DNA from: JAVBJN01 sp031546985
GTDB lineage: Bacteria; Bacteroidota; Bacteroidia; Chitinophagales; Chitinophagaceae
Length of the DNA stretch: 64,000 nucleotides
Direction of reading: 5' to 3'
NCBI GenBank assembly: GCA_031546985.1
Contig: JAVBJN010000059.1
Location: 1 to 64,000 of the forward strand
The position numbers and the translations under genes are program-made. This document shows, in pieces, positions 8,289 through 16,291 of the stretch (the first letter of the stretch is position 1; every line of letters begins with the position of its first letter). The notes below the pieces were generated by a model. It did no database searches, had not been told where the DNA came from, and saw only the letters and a program-made list of their open reading frames with translations.

Positions 8289-9347
8289 ATGTCGGATATC
8301 ACCTATTCATTTGGTAAACATCGTAATAAAGATGTTATCTGGGCCCGGTTCGATTATAACCCGGAATTAAATAGACAAATGACCGCGATTGCTGCTCGGT
8401 GGAGCGCTTCTCAAAAAGCCTGGTATGTACCTGACAATGCACATTTCAGGCAGTTATTGCAACTGCCATCATTGCCCCCGGTCGGCAAGGTTGTATGCTC
8501 AAAAATAGCCCCTGTAAATGCCAATGCAATGGAAGAGTTGCGCCGGGTTTTGGTTTTAAGGGCCTACAGCCCCAACACACAAAAAACCTATATGACGGAG
8601 TTTGCCCAATTGCTATATGTTTTAAATGATGTTCCTGTACAAAGCCTGGATGCAACGAGGCTTAAAAGCTATTTTCTGTATTGCATAGAAAAGCTCCGCA
8701 TTTCTGAAAACCAATTGCACAGCCGCATCAATGCGATTAAGTTTTACTGGGAACAGGTATTGCACCGACCTAAGATTTTTGCTGAAATTCCGCGCCCTAA
8801 GAAACCTTCTTCACTGCCAAAAGTTTTGAGCAAAGAAGATATCCGGAAAATGCTCCATGCGTTGGAAAACCCCAAACACAAACTAATGCTCTCGCTCTGC
8901 TATGGCATGGGATTACGTGTAAGCGAAGTGGTCAGCCTTAAAATAACGGATATAGACAGTAACCGTATGCAGGTGCTGATTGAAGCTGCCAAGGGGAAGA
9001 AAGACCGGTATGTAAATCTGCCGGAATCCATACTGATGGATCTGCGTAACTATTATAAATCCTTCAAGCCTAAAAAATATCTTTTTGAAGGGCAGCATGG
9101 AGGTCAGTATGCAAAGCGCAGTGCGCAGGCTGTCTTTAAACAAGCCATGCAAAAGGCAAAAATCAATAAAGCTGTCGGCATTCATGCTTTGCGCCATAGC
9201 TATGCTACGCATTTGCATGAATATGGCACGGATATTTCGTTGATTCAAAAATTGCTTGGACATAATGATATAAAAACAACACAACGCTATACTCACGTGA
9301 GCAATCAGACACTAAGTCATATTAAAAGTCCGCTGGACAGGAATTAA
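8289..9347 (+). CDS. Tyrosine recombinase/integrase, integron-integrase-like
   Basis: 352 residues from ATG 8289 (a TTG at 8277 is a weaker option). An N-terminal Bacteroidota-type extension (about 1-70) precedes a SAM-like core-binding domain (LVLRAYSPNTQKTYMTEF) and the catalytic domain: Arg in GMGLRVSEV, Lys in AKGKKDRYV, HALRHSYATHL, LGHNDIKTT, and the Tyr nucleophile in TQRYTHVS at about Y334. The end IKSPLDRN recalls integron integrases, but the additional 'patch' helix of typical IntI proteins is not visible, so it may be a more general XerC/D-like recombinase. Its divergence from the cassette gene pair and the attC-like repeat are the arguments for an integron-like element. Confidence 0.85.
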   Translation: MSDITYSFGKHRNKDVIWARFDYNPELNRQMTAIAARWSASQKAWYVPDNAHFRQLLQLPSLPPVGKVVCSKIAPVNANAMEELRRVLVLRAYSPNTQKTYMTEFAQLLYVLNDVPVQSLDATRLKSYFLYCIEKLRISENQLHSRINAIKFYWEQVLHRPKIFAEIPRPKKPSSLPKVLSKEDIRKMLHALENPKHKLMLSLCYGMGLRVSEVVSLKITDIDSNRMQVLIEAAKGKKDRYVNLPESILMDLRNYYKSFKPKKYLFEGQHGGQYAKRSAQAVFKQAMQKAKINKAVGIHALRHSYATHLHEYGTDISLIQKLLGHNDIKTTQRYTHVSNQTLSHIKSPLDRN

Positions 9348-9739
9348 CCTTATCGTGCTGTTTTCTTATTTCAGATCAATCACCACCTGATACTTCGCGG
9401 GTACTAAGTGTTTCGTTCTAAAGAAGTATGCATAGATCGCACCCATGCTTGCGCAATCAACTTAAATGGAAGTAACCATATTAATATTGAAGCTTGCCAC
9501 AAAGAGCTTTCAGAATTGTCATCATTTGGTTCGATAATGTTCCGCTTGGGGGCACCAATTAACCCTGTAAGTCATTGATTTACAGGGTTATTCATTTTGT
9601 GTCAGTGCATGATTTTTCCGGTTTCCGCCTTTTTTGACTGAAAAATGACTGAAGGAATGACATAAAAGTTTACGTCGCTCTCAAACAATGTATATCTCAG
9701 CACCATTTATCACTCTCAATACTTCTATTTACGAGTTGC
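9348..9739. other. Intergenic stretch, 392 bp
   Basis: No gene is visible. Near 9528-9557 the text ggttcgataatgttccgctt followed by gggggcacca loosely recalls the T-arm and CCA end of a tRNA, but no full tRNA is present. A hairpin follows at 9561-9589. The rest shows nothing I can name. Confidence 0.5.
9561..9589 (+). terminator. Perfect-stem hairpin
   Basis: AACCCTGTAA-gtcattgat-TTACAGGGTT, followed by attcatttt. Could terminate the recombinase transcript 214 bp upstream, or mark the end of an inserted element. Confidence 0.55.
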
Positions 9740-10687
9740 TTATTTACTTTTTGCCAGTAATTCTTTTTTTATTAATTCTAATTCCGCCAGTTTTTCCTTA
9801 CTCACTTTAGGATATTCCAAGCCAATAGAATCAAGCGCATTGATGATAGCCGATGCTACTACAACCCGGGTGAATGCTTTATTATCTGCCGGTACTACAT
9901 ACCATGGAGAATCTTTGGTTGCCGTATTTTTTATCATGTCTTCGTATGCATTCATGTATTCATCCCAGTACTTACGTTCCTTTGCATCCACTGCAGAAAA
10001 TTTCCAGTTTTTATCGGGGTTATCAATACGCTCCAGGAATCGTTTTTTCTGCTCTTTTGCTGAAACGTTCAGAAAAAATTTACAGACAATTGTTCCGTTT
10101 CTGTTGAGGTATTGTTCAAAATTCCTGATGTCTTCGAACCGTTCTTTCCAGATGTTTTTGGTAACCAGCTTTTCAGGAAGTCTCTGGTTACCGAGCAATT
10201 CTTCATGCACACGAACTACCAGTACTTCTTCGTAATAAGAGCGATTGAAGATGCCTATGCGCCCACGCTCCGGCAAATGTTTCATACACCGCCATAAGTA
10301 ATCGTGATCCAGATCTTCTGGCGATGGAGCTTTAAATGAACTTACCTGGCAGCCTTGCGGGTTTATGCCAGACATTACGTGTTTAATAGCACCGTCTTTT
10401 CCGGCTGCATCCATAGCCTGGAAAATTAAAAGGATTGACCATTTGTCCTGCGCATACAAAACGTCCTGCATGGTAGCCAGTGCATTTATACCCAATTGCA
10501 GGGCTTCTTTGGCCAACGGTTTATCGTCCTGCCCTAAACCGCCGTCTTCGCTGGGATCATAATTCTTTAGCTTGAAATTACTGCCATTAGTGATGCAAAA
10601 TTTTTTTGAGAATTTTGCTGCTGTTTTAACAAGCTCTTTCTTACTTAGTTTGTTCAGGTCCGTCAGGTTTTCTTTGTCTAATTTCAT
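9740..10687 (-). CDS. Polyphosphate kinase 2 family protein
   Basis: 315 residues, the normal size for single-domain PPK2. It shows a Walker A-like QAMDAAGKDGAIKHVMSG, then SFKAPSPEDLDHDYLWR, the lid/Walker B region RIGIFNRSYYEEVLVVRVH, and a C-terminal SPWYVVPADNKAFTR. These are hallmark PPK2 sequences. PPK2 enzymes use polyphosphate to phosphorylate nucleoside mono- or diphosphates in the cytoplasm; the class (ADP versus AMP acceptor) cannot be set by eye. It stands alone, with 180 bp before the SulP gene on the same strand. Confidence 0.92.
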   Translation of the reverse strand: MKLDKENLTDLNKLSKKELVKTAAKFSKKFCITNGSNFKLKNYDPSEDGGLGQDDKPLAKEALQLGINALATMQDVLYAQDKWSILLIFQAMDAAGKDGAIKHVMSGINPQGCQVSSFKAPSPEDLDHDYLWRCMKHLPERGRIGIFNRSYYEEVLVVRVHEELLGNQRLPEKLVTKNIWKERFEDIRNFEQYLNRNGTIVCKFFLNVSAKEQKKRFLERIDNPDKNWKFSAVDAKERKYWDEYMNAYEDMIKNTATKDSPWYVVPADNKAFTRVVVASAIINALDSIGLEYPKVSKEKLAELELIKKELLAKSK

Positions 10688-10867
10688 GAGGATTGATTTT
10701 AGTTTTTAAAAAAGCGTACACTACATCTGTTTTTTATTAACTGTCATCCTGTATGCTCTGCTTTGAGCTGAAGAGAATTTTACGGGACAAGCGTTTGAGG
10801 CAACAGGCGCTTTAAAAGAGATTACCAATTATATATACAACTGGCATTATGCTTTTGTTCTTACTTA

Positions 10868-12577
10868 TTAGATATTTTGTTTTTCATCATTGCCCACATA
10901 TTCCTCCACTGCATCATTAATAAAAACCCTCCGGCTTATATGGCCAATATTACCTTCCATACCTTGTTTGCGTAAAATATCCCTAACGTTAGACAGTGCT
11001 TCAACCACTCTTAGTTTAACGCCTTTTTTTTGTAATTGACTTAGTAATTCTACAAGCATTTTTGAACCTGAAACATCTACTGAAGGTGAGGCAGACATGT
11101 CCATAATTAAAAGCTTAAGATCACCCTCATATGCGTCTGTTTTTTGTATGATATTACTGTAAATGTAACCAGCATTGAAATAAAAAATGGAAGATTCTAT
11201 GCGAACAATTAGAATACCGCTTATTGTTATATTGTCTGGATGACGCTCTATATCCGAATAGTGTTTTGTGTCGGCTATGCGCCCAAGTACAGCTACGTTC
11301 GGGTAAGCGGTTCGCCTGATTAATAGTGCCATAGACAGTACAACTGCCAGCATTATACCCTTTAAAACACCAAATATCAATACGCCTGCAAATGCTATGA
11401 CTGCTACCGTAAATTCAATTTTATCTAACCGGTACAGCAGTTTAAATTCTTTTATTTTTATTAAGCCAGATACTGCATACATGACTATTGCTGCCAGTAC
11501 AACTGAAGGAAGGTTTTTCAGCAGCCCGGTAAAATAAAGCAATATAATGGCAAGTACGGTTGAGCAAATGATAAGGGATAGAGGTGTTTTGGCACCACCT
11601 TTTTCATTTACCGTAGACTTTGATAAACTGCCAGATACCGCGTAACCGCTTGTAAATGCTGCCGCTAAATTTGCCGCGCCAAGCGATAGTAATTCCTGCC
11701 TGGGGCTGATGGTGTAATTGTTTTTTATGGCAAAGGTCTGTGCTGCCGAAATAGTCTCTATATAGCCCATTAAAAAACAAGCGAAAGCTAATTCCATCAC
11801 ACCGTTTACATCGCTTAATTTTATGACCGGGCCTGCTATGGCGGGTAAGCCCTGTGGTATTTCGCCTGCTACACTAATGCCATAAGATGATAATTGGGTT
11901 ACCGATATTAATATAATGGAAATTATAACCACCACTAAGGATACCGGCCTGCCGGGAAAAAATTTACCGCCTGCAATAAACACAACAAGCGCAACCATAC
12001 CAAAAGCTACTACAACCCAATTGATTTGCGGATATTGTTGAAAGAACATGCCCAGCCTTTCGAAGAAATTGCTGCCTCCGCCTTTTACGCCAAATAACGC
12101 GGGCAATTGTGTGGACATGATCGATAGAGCTGCGCCTGCTTTAAAACCCAACAATATACTCTCGCTGATAAAATTTACAAGTGAACTCAATTTTAGAATA
12201 AACGCTATAAGGCAAATGCCTGCTATGACCAGCGCTGTGAGCCCTGCTATGGCTGCCCACCGTTGCGGATCGTCGCCTGAAAGAATAGCTACGGTTGAGC
12301 CTACCATTAACGAGATAGAAGAGGTGGGCCCTACAGATACATGGCGCGATGTTGTAAATATAGCAAAGAGTAAACCGCCAATAAGGCTGCCATATATCCC
12401 AAAGTAGGTGGGTACGCCGGCAATTGTTGCATAAGCCATAGATTCCGGGAGTATAAATGTTGCCAGGGTAATGCCGGCAATTATATCCCATTTAAGAAAT
12501 TCCCGCTTGTATTGCGGCAACCATTGTGTAATAGGTAGGTGTGATCGTATGCTTTGTATAATGGATACTCTTTTCAC
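10868..12577 (-). CDS. SulP-family anion transporter with STAS domain
   Basis: 569 residues with 10-12 hydrophobic helices. The SulP N-terminus is typical: WDIIAGITLATFILPESMAYA, then YGSLIGGLLFAIFTTSRHVSVGPTSS. Further on come SGSLSKSTVNEKGGAKTPLS and a C-terminal cytoplasmic STAS domain from about residue 440 (LLIMDMSASPSVDVSGSKML). The family carries sulfate, bicarbonate or other dicarboxylate-like anions; the substrate here is unknown. It is a stand-alone gene. Confidence 0.9.
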   Translation of the reverse strand: MKRVSIIQSIRSHLPITQWLPQYKREFLKWDIIAGITLATFILPESMAYATIAGVPTYFGIYGSLIGGLLFAIFTTSRHVSVGPTSSISLMVGSTVAILSGDDPQRWAAIAGLTALVIAGICLIAFILKLSSLVNFISESILLGFKAGAALSIMSTQLPALFGVKGGGSNFFERLGMFFQQYPQINWVVVAFGMVALVVFIAGGKFFPGRPVSLVVVIISIILISVTQLSSYGISVAGEIPQGLPAIAGPVIKLSDVNGVMELAFACFLMGYIETISAAQTFAIKNNYTISPRQELLSLGAANLAAAFTSGYAVSGSLSKSTVNEKGGAKTPLSLIICSTVLAIILLYFTGLLKNLPSVVLAAIVMYAVSGLIKIKEFKLLYRLDKIEFTVAVIAFAGVLIFGVLKGIMLAVVLSMALLIRRTAYPNVAVLGRIADTKHYSDIERHPDNITISGILIVRIESSIFYFNAGYIYSNIIQKTDAYEGDLKLLIMDMSASPSVDVSGSKMLVELLSQLQKKGVKLRVVEALSNVRDILRKQGMEGNIGHISRRVFINDAVEEYVGNDEKQNI

Positions 12578-12962
12578 GCAAAAACTTGGTTAAAATATTG
12601 TATCTGTCATGCATTATAGCAATAATTCATTTAATATGAAAGTTTTTCTTAATTAGTCGATCTTTCTGCTTGCGTAAAAATGCCGCATGGTAAATGCGAA
12701 AAGGGCATTCTTAGGGTTCTTTTTAAAAAAGTGACCGCCTCAGGATTTCCCCAAAGCCAATAGAAACAATAGCACTGATGAAAAAATATAGTAATGCAGT
12801 AATGGGTAGTAAACGGAAAGGTACTGATCCGGAAACCGTAATTTTTCTGTAATAGCCAGGTTTCTACAAGCAAAAAGCTTGCACAATATTGTGCAAGCTT
12901 TTTGTGTAAGGACATTTGCCTTATTCAGAACGAAATAGGGGGGATATGCCTTAATATTACAT
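12578..12962. other. Intergenic stretch, 385 bp, with a perfect palindromic terminator
   Basis: The left part should hold the SulP promoter (minus strand). The right part contains the hairpin at 12871-12904. No protein-coding signal was seen. Confidence 0.6.
12871..12904 (-). terminator. 34-bp perfect palindrome terminator
   Basis: CAAAAAGCTTGCACAAT followed directly by its reverse complement ATTGTGCAAGCTTTTTG. A-run and T-run flanks make it work in both directions. It lies 59 bp after the stop of the minus-strand secreted-protein gene. Confidence 0.8.
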
Positions 12963-14876
12963 TTATTGAACAAAAGTCACATTGCCAGTGTAGGTTTTGG
13001 AATTATTGCCATTATACAATTTCAGTTCATAGAAATAAACTGCAGGGCGGTTTACATCAACACCTTCGTTCGTTTTACCATTCCAGGTAATTTCTCCATT
13101 CTTGAATCCGGTGCACGATGTGCCATTCTTATAATAAACAATACTACTCAATCCACCCGATGCACTACCACCCCAGCGATCCCATATTCTCAGCTCATAA
13201 TAGGTAGCATTATATGCAGGTGCGGCTCCAATGCTCGTTAGTGTATTATACACTATAAAGGGATCTGAGACCTTCATGCCAGAAGAAATAAACAAGTTGG
13301 GAAACGCACCGGTTAATGCGCGCGTGGTCATAGAATAGGTATTGCTTCCACAGGGAGAGGTGACGGTAACAGAATAAGTATTGCCCGTCGTCATATTAAT
13401 GTTGTCAGTAGTAGCGCCGGTATTCCATTGGTACGTATAAGCTTTTTTGGCAGCCTGTAAATGGAAATTGTAATCAGAAATCAGGTTCGCGTCGCCACAT
13501 AAGCTCACACCAGGGTCGAATGAAATATTACCATTACCAGTGTAGCTTATACAACTAAAGCCGCCAGGAATAGCATACTTCATCATGGTTACATATACCC
13601 ACTGTTCATTTTTGCAGGTACCATTATCAAAAACGACCCGGTATTTCGTAGATTGGCTGGGTGTAACCGTTAGCAGGTTTGCCATTATCTGTAAGGGGCC
13701 GCCAGGTCCGCTAAATGTAGGATTTATAATATAAGACATGCCTCCGTTGCCCAAAAACGTTCCTTTTTCATCGTACCATTTATAGTTGCTTACTACACCC
13801 GCACCGAGAAAGTTGCTTATATATGCCATCAATTGTACGCTGTTGCCACAACAAATAACCTTGTTAGTGGTCATGATCGGCGGGTAATTAATATACACAA
13901 TTTTGGATGCAGAAACCCACTGGCCGCTGCAGTTCCTTACGCTGAGTGTAACCAGGTAATAATGGCCGGCTTGTCTATCTGCATAGGATTTCAGATTGTA
14001 TGGTTGTACAGGTCCGTATACCGGTGATGTAGAAAAAGAACTGGTTCCAATAGGAGAGCCGTAAGCATTGCATTCTTTTACCGACCACATAAATTCTGTG
14101 CCATTAGTAGTACCCTCACCATCATAAATCAAGTTGTCGTTCATGTTACACGTACTTATCGTTGGGCCATTAAGTACAACGGTTGGCAGGTTCGGCTTAC
14201 AAAGCCCATCTATATAGGCATATCCAAAATGCGATCCTTCTGAGCAATCAGCGGTAGCAAAATAGATGGTAACGGTTTGTCCAACATAATTAGCCAAACT
14301 GGGCACACATTCATTTTGCCATTCTTTGTATACTACCAGCTCGCCATTATAAAAAGTGTTCTTATAGTAAGGGTTTGTAAAATCGGCTACAAACTTCTTC
14401 GGGGTAGTAATCAGGTTACCGGGCAAAGCGCTGGTAGCCAGATTGGAGCTGGTACTGATCCAGTAACTGAAAAACGGTTTTTGAACAAGGGAATGACTTG
14501 TTGGGTCTTGCAATACCATTGCATAACGAAACGAGAAATTGCTTGGTACAGTAAATGTATAAGAAAGGATCTCCGCCTCTGCAAGCACATTATTATTACC
14601 AAGTTTGAAGGCATAATTGCCTTCGGGAACAAGAGGTATTGCACTTCCTACTATAGGGTCAACGCCTCCGGCGGCCACAATGGAATGCCTGCCAGGCACC
14701 AACCCGGGGGTGAATGTATTGAGATTCAGGGTGCCTCCCAGTGTACCCGAAGTAAATAGGCCTGTATAACCTTGCCAGTTGGTGAAATTATTCATTTCGG
14801 CATCGCCATTCGGACATTGGGCAAAACTATAGATCGCACTAATAAGTACGCAAATCAGTAATGTTAACTTTTTCAT
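12963..14876 (-). CDS. Secreted protein with gliding-motility-type (CHU_C) C-terminal domain
   Basis: 637 residues. Signal peptide MKKLTLLICVLISAIYSFAQ, then a large beta-rich region without a known enzyme motif, including PKD/Ig-like segments (YKWYDEKGTFLG; YTYQWNTGATTDNINMT, a SprB/Ig-like pattern). The C-terminus (RIWDRWGG ... ITWNGKTNEGVDVNRPAVYF, ending YTGNVTFVQ) matches the 'gliding motility-associated C-terminal' or type B sorting domain, so it is probably exported by the type IX system. It is the second gene of an operon with the 14887-15702 gene (10-bp gap). Function unknown; likely surface or adhesive. Confidence 0.8.
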   Translation of the reverse strand: MKKLTLLICVLISAIYSFAQCPNGDAEMNNFTNWQGYTGLFTSGTLGGTLNLNTFTPGLVPGRHSIVAAGGVDPIVGSAIPLVPEGNYAFKLGNNNVLAEAEILSYTFTVPSNFSFRYAMVLQDPTSHSLVQKPFFSYWISTSSNLATSALPGNLITTPKKFVADFTNPYYKNTFYNGELVVYKEWQNECVPSLANYVGQTVTIYFATADCSEGSHFGYAYIDGLCKPNLPTVVLNGPTISTCNMNDNLIYDGEGTTNGTEFMWSVKECNAYGSPIGTSSFSTSPVYGPVQPYNLKSYADRQAGHYYLVTLSVRNCSGQWVSASKIVYINYPPIMTTNKVICCGNSVQLMAYISNFLGAGVVSNYKWYDEKGTFLGNGGMSYIINPTFSGPGGPLQIMANLLTVTPSQSTKYRVVFDNGTCKNEQWVYVTMMKYAIPGGFSCISYTGNGNISFDPGVSLCGDANLISDYNFHLQAAKKAYTYQWNTGATTDNINMTTGNTYSVTVTSPCGSNTYSMTTRALTGAFPNLFISSGMKVSDPFIVYNTLTSIGAAPAYNATYYELRIWDRWGGSASGGLSSIVYYKNGTSCTGFKNGEITWNGKTNEGVDVNRPAVYFYELKLYNGNNSKTYTGNVTFVQ

Positions 14877-14886
14877 GAGATTTTGT

Positions 14887-15702
14887 TTAGCGGATGATTA
14901 ATTTTTGAGACACAGAAACGCCATCATTCGATGTAAGGTTTACGAGGTAGGTGCCAGATGCAAGTTCTACCTGGATGCCACTTACATGGCTGCCGGCTTC
15001 AAGTAGATTGTTAGCGAAAACAGTATGCACGGTTTTTCCACTCATGTCTTTAATGTATAGTGCATAATGGGCACTTTTAACCACACTATAGCTCAGGGTA
15101 ACATGCTTATCTGCAGGGTTTGGAGCTATCAATAAGGTGTTGATGGCATTTGCCATGCTTCCTTTTTGAACGATCCTGTATTCTGTACGCAGGAAATCGA
15201 CGGTGTTTTCTATATAGGAAATAGTATAAGCAACATTGCCATTATGGTCTTTGTAGAGAAAATAGGTGTTGTGGTACTCAAAAGCGCCATTTACGGTTTC
15301 CTTTCCTTTTAGCTTGTATTGGTCAGAAATAACATAGCAGGTCATGTCGTTCAATACTTCATCTCCAATGCGCACATTTACATTGTTGTAGGTCTTTGTG
15401 GCATATTCGTGCGGCATGGCAGGATTGGCCACGCTTTTTATTTCATGATTCAGGAATAACTCTGCCGGGAAGTAGTCTTGCCCGGGAAGTAATTCTTTTG
15501 CTGTAGTAATTTCAGTGCCTTCAACCATCTCGAATGGTTTGCTACCGGAACTTCCGGGTTCAAGTAACAAGCGTTCCATTTGTTTGATTTCACTTTTAAA
15601 GGCCGATGGCTTAATCATCGCCTGTTGCGCTGGCTCTGCGTGCTGGGCAACTGCAGGTATCGCTGCGGCTAATAGCAACAGGGACATGGTGTGTTTTTTC
15701 AT
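14887..15702 (-). CDS. Secreted protein with T9SS type A sorting domain
   Basis: 271 residues from the ATG at 15702, chosen because it gives a clean signal peptide (MKKHTMSLLLLAAAIPAVAQ). A possible longer frame from 15807 lacks this. The middle part is unrecognised. The last 80 residues (LLIAPNPADKHVTLSYSV ... GTYLVNLTSNDG, ending SQKLIIR) form a typical Por/T9SS type A sorting domain. It probably shares a transcript with the downstream CHU_C protein. Role unknown. Confidence 0.75.
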   Translation of the reverse strand: MKKHTMSLLLLAAAIPAVAQHAEPAQQAMIKPSAFKSEIKQMERLLLEPGSSGSKPFEMVEGTEITTAKELLPGQDYFPAELFLNHEIKSVANPAMPHEYATKTYNNVNVRIGDEVLNDMTCYVISDQYKLKGKETVNGAFEYHNTYFLYKDHNGNVAYTISYIENTVDFLRTEYRIVQKGSMANAINTLLIAPNPADKHVTLSYSVVKSAHYALYIKDMSGKTVHTVFANNLLEAGSHVSGIQVELASGTYLVNLTSNDGVSVSQKLIIR

Positions 15703-16119
15703 GATGTATGATTTATATGCTGAATAATGAAAAGGCAATAATGCTCTGCTTACAGGTTTATGTAATTCATCTGGAAAAAAACGGGGTTCGAGATAAAAGG
15801 AGATCAATAAAATAGTCCTGCAATAATCTCATATACCTGTATTGACCAATAAGGCAGGGATGAACCTTATATGGCTGGTAATGCTGCATACTGGGGGATC
15901 AATATGCTGTATGTGTATAGTATAAAAGTATCTGGATTTACTTTGCCCGCTGTAGTAATTGTACCATTATGCAGTTCGAATTTATGGCTACGTCGTTTTG
16001 CTGTATGGTTACGATCATATTGCAACGCACCAACGCAGCGCTTTGGATACATCCTTGCGGTCACCATTCTCAATGTGTTAAATACCGGTTTATTTTTGTT
16101 GCAAGTTTGTTTGCGATAA

Positions 16120-16150
16120 TTTGTTTTTTTTATTGATTTCATTAGATTTG
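16120..16150 (+). promoter_or_regulatory. Bacteroidota sigma-ABfr-type promoter
   Basis: TTTG (16120-16123), 19-bp spacer, TAGATTTG (16143-16150): an exact match to TTTG-N19-TAnnTTTG. A start of transcription near 16157 would leave a leader of about 135 nt before ATG 16292. Confidence 0.7.
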
Positions 16151-16242
16151 TATATTCCCGCAACCCGCCGTGCATATATCCTTTAAGACGCGTTAGGCCC
16201 TCCGACTTGCCTGCTTTTGTCTTATTGGTGGTGCAGGTATTT

Positions 16243-16260
16243 TTTGACTGGCCAGTCAAA
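16243..16260. promoter_or_regulatory. 18-bp perfect palindrome in the leader
   Basis: TTTGACTGGCCAGTCAAA, self-complementary, about 86-103 nt downstream of the predicted transcription start and 31 nt before the start codon. It could be an operator or an RNA hairpin affecting translation. Confidence 0.4.
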
Positions 16261-16291
16261 TCCTTTTTCTTTTTTAACAACAAAAACAATT

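Larger units (their letters stand above)
15703..16291. other. Divergent intergenic region, 589 bp
   Basis: It separates two secreted-protein units read in opposite directions. It contains a consensus promoter (16120-16150) and an 18-bp palindrome (16243-16260) for the rightward gene. A short plus-strand frame at 15871-16119 has no recognisable content and is not called a gene. Confidence 0.6.

Noticed and set aside
8277..9347. Prophage indicated by the tyrosine recombinase
   Set aside because: No phage structural, lysis or replication genes nearby; the neighbours are a two-gene cassette, PPK2 and SulP.
15871..16119. Short 82-codon plus-strand frame in the divergent intergenic region
   Set aside because: No motif, overlaps an antisense frame of similar size, and the true promoter of the next gene starts inside the same region.
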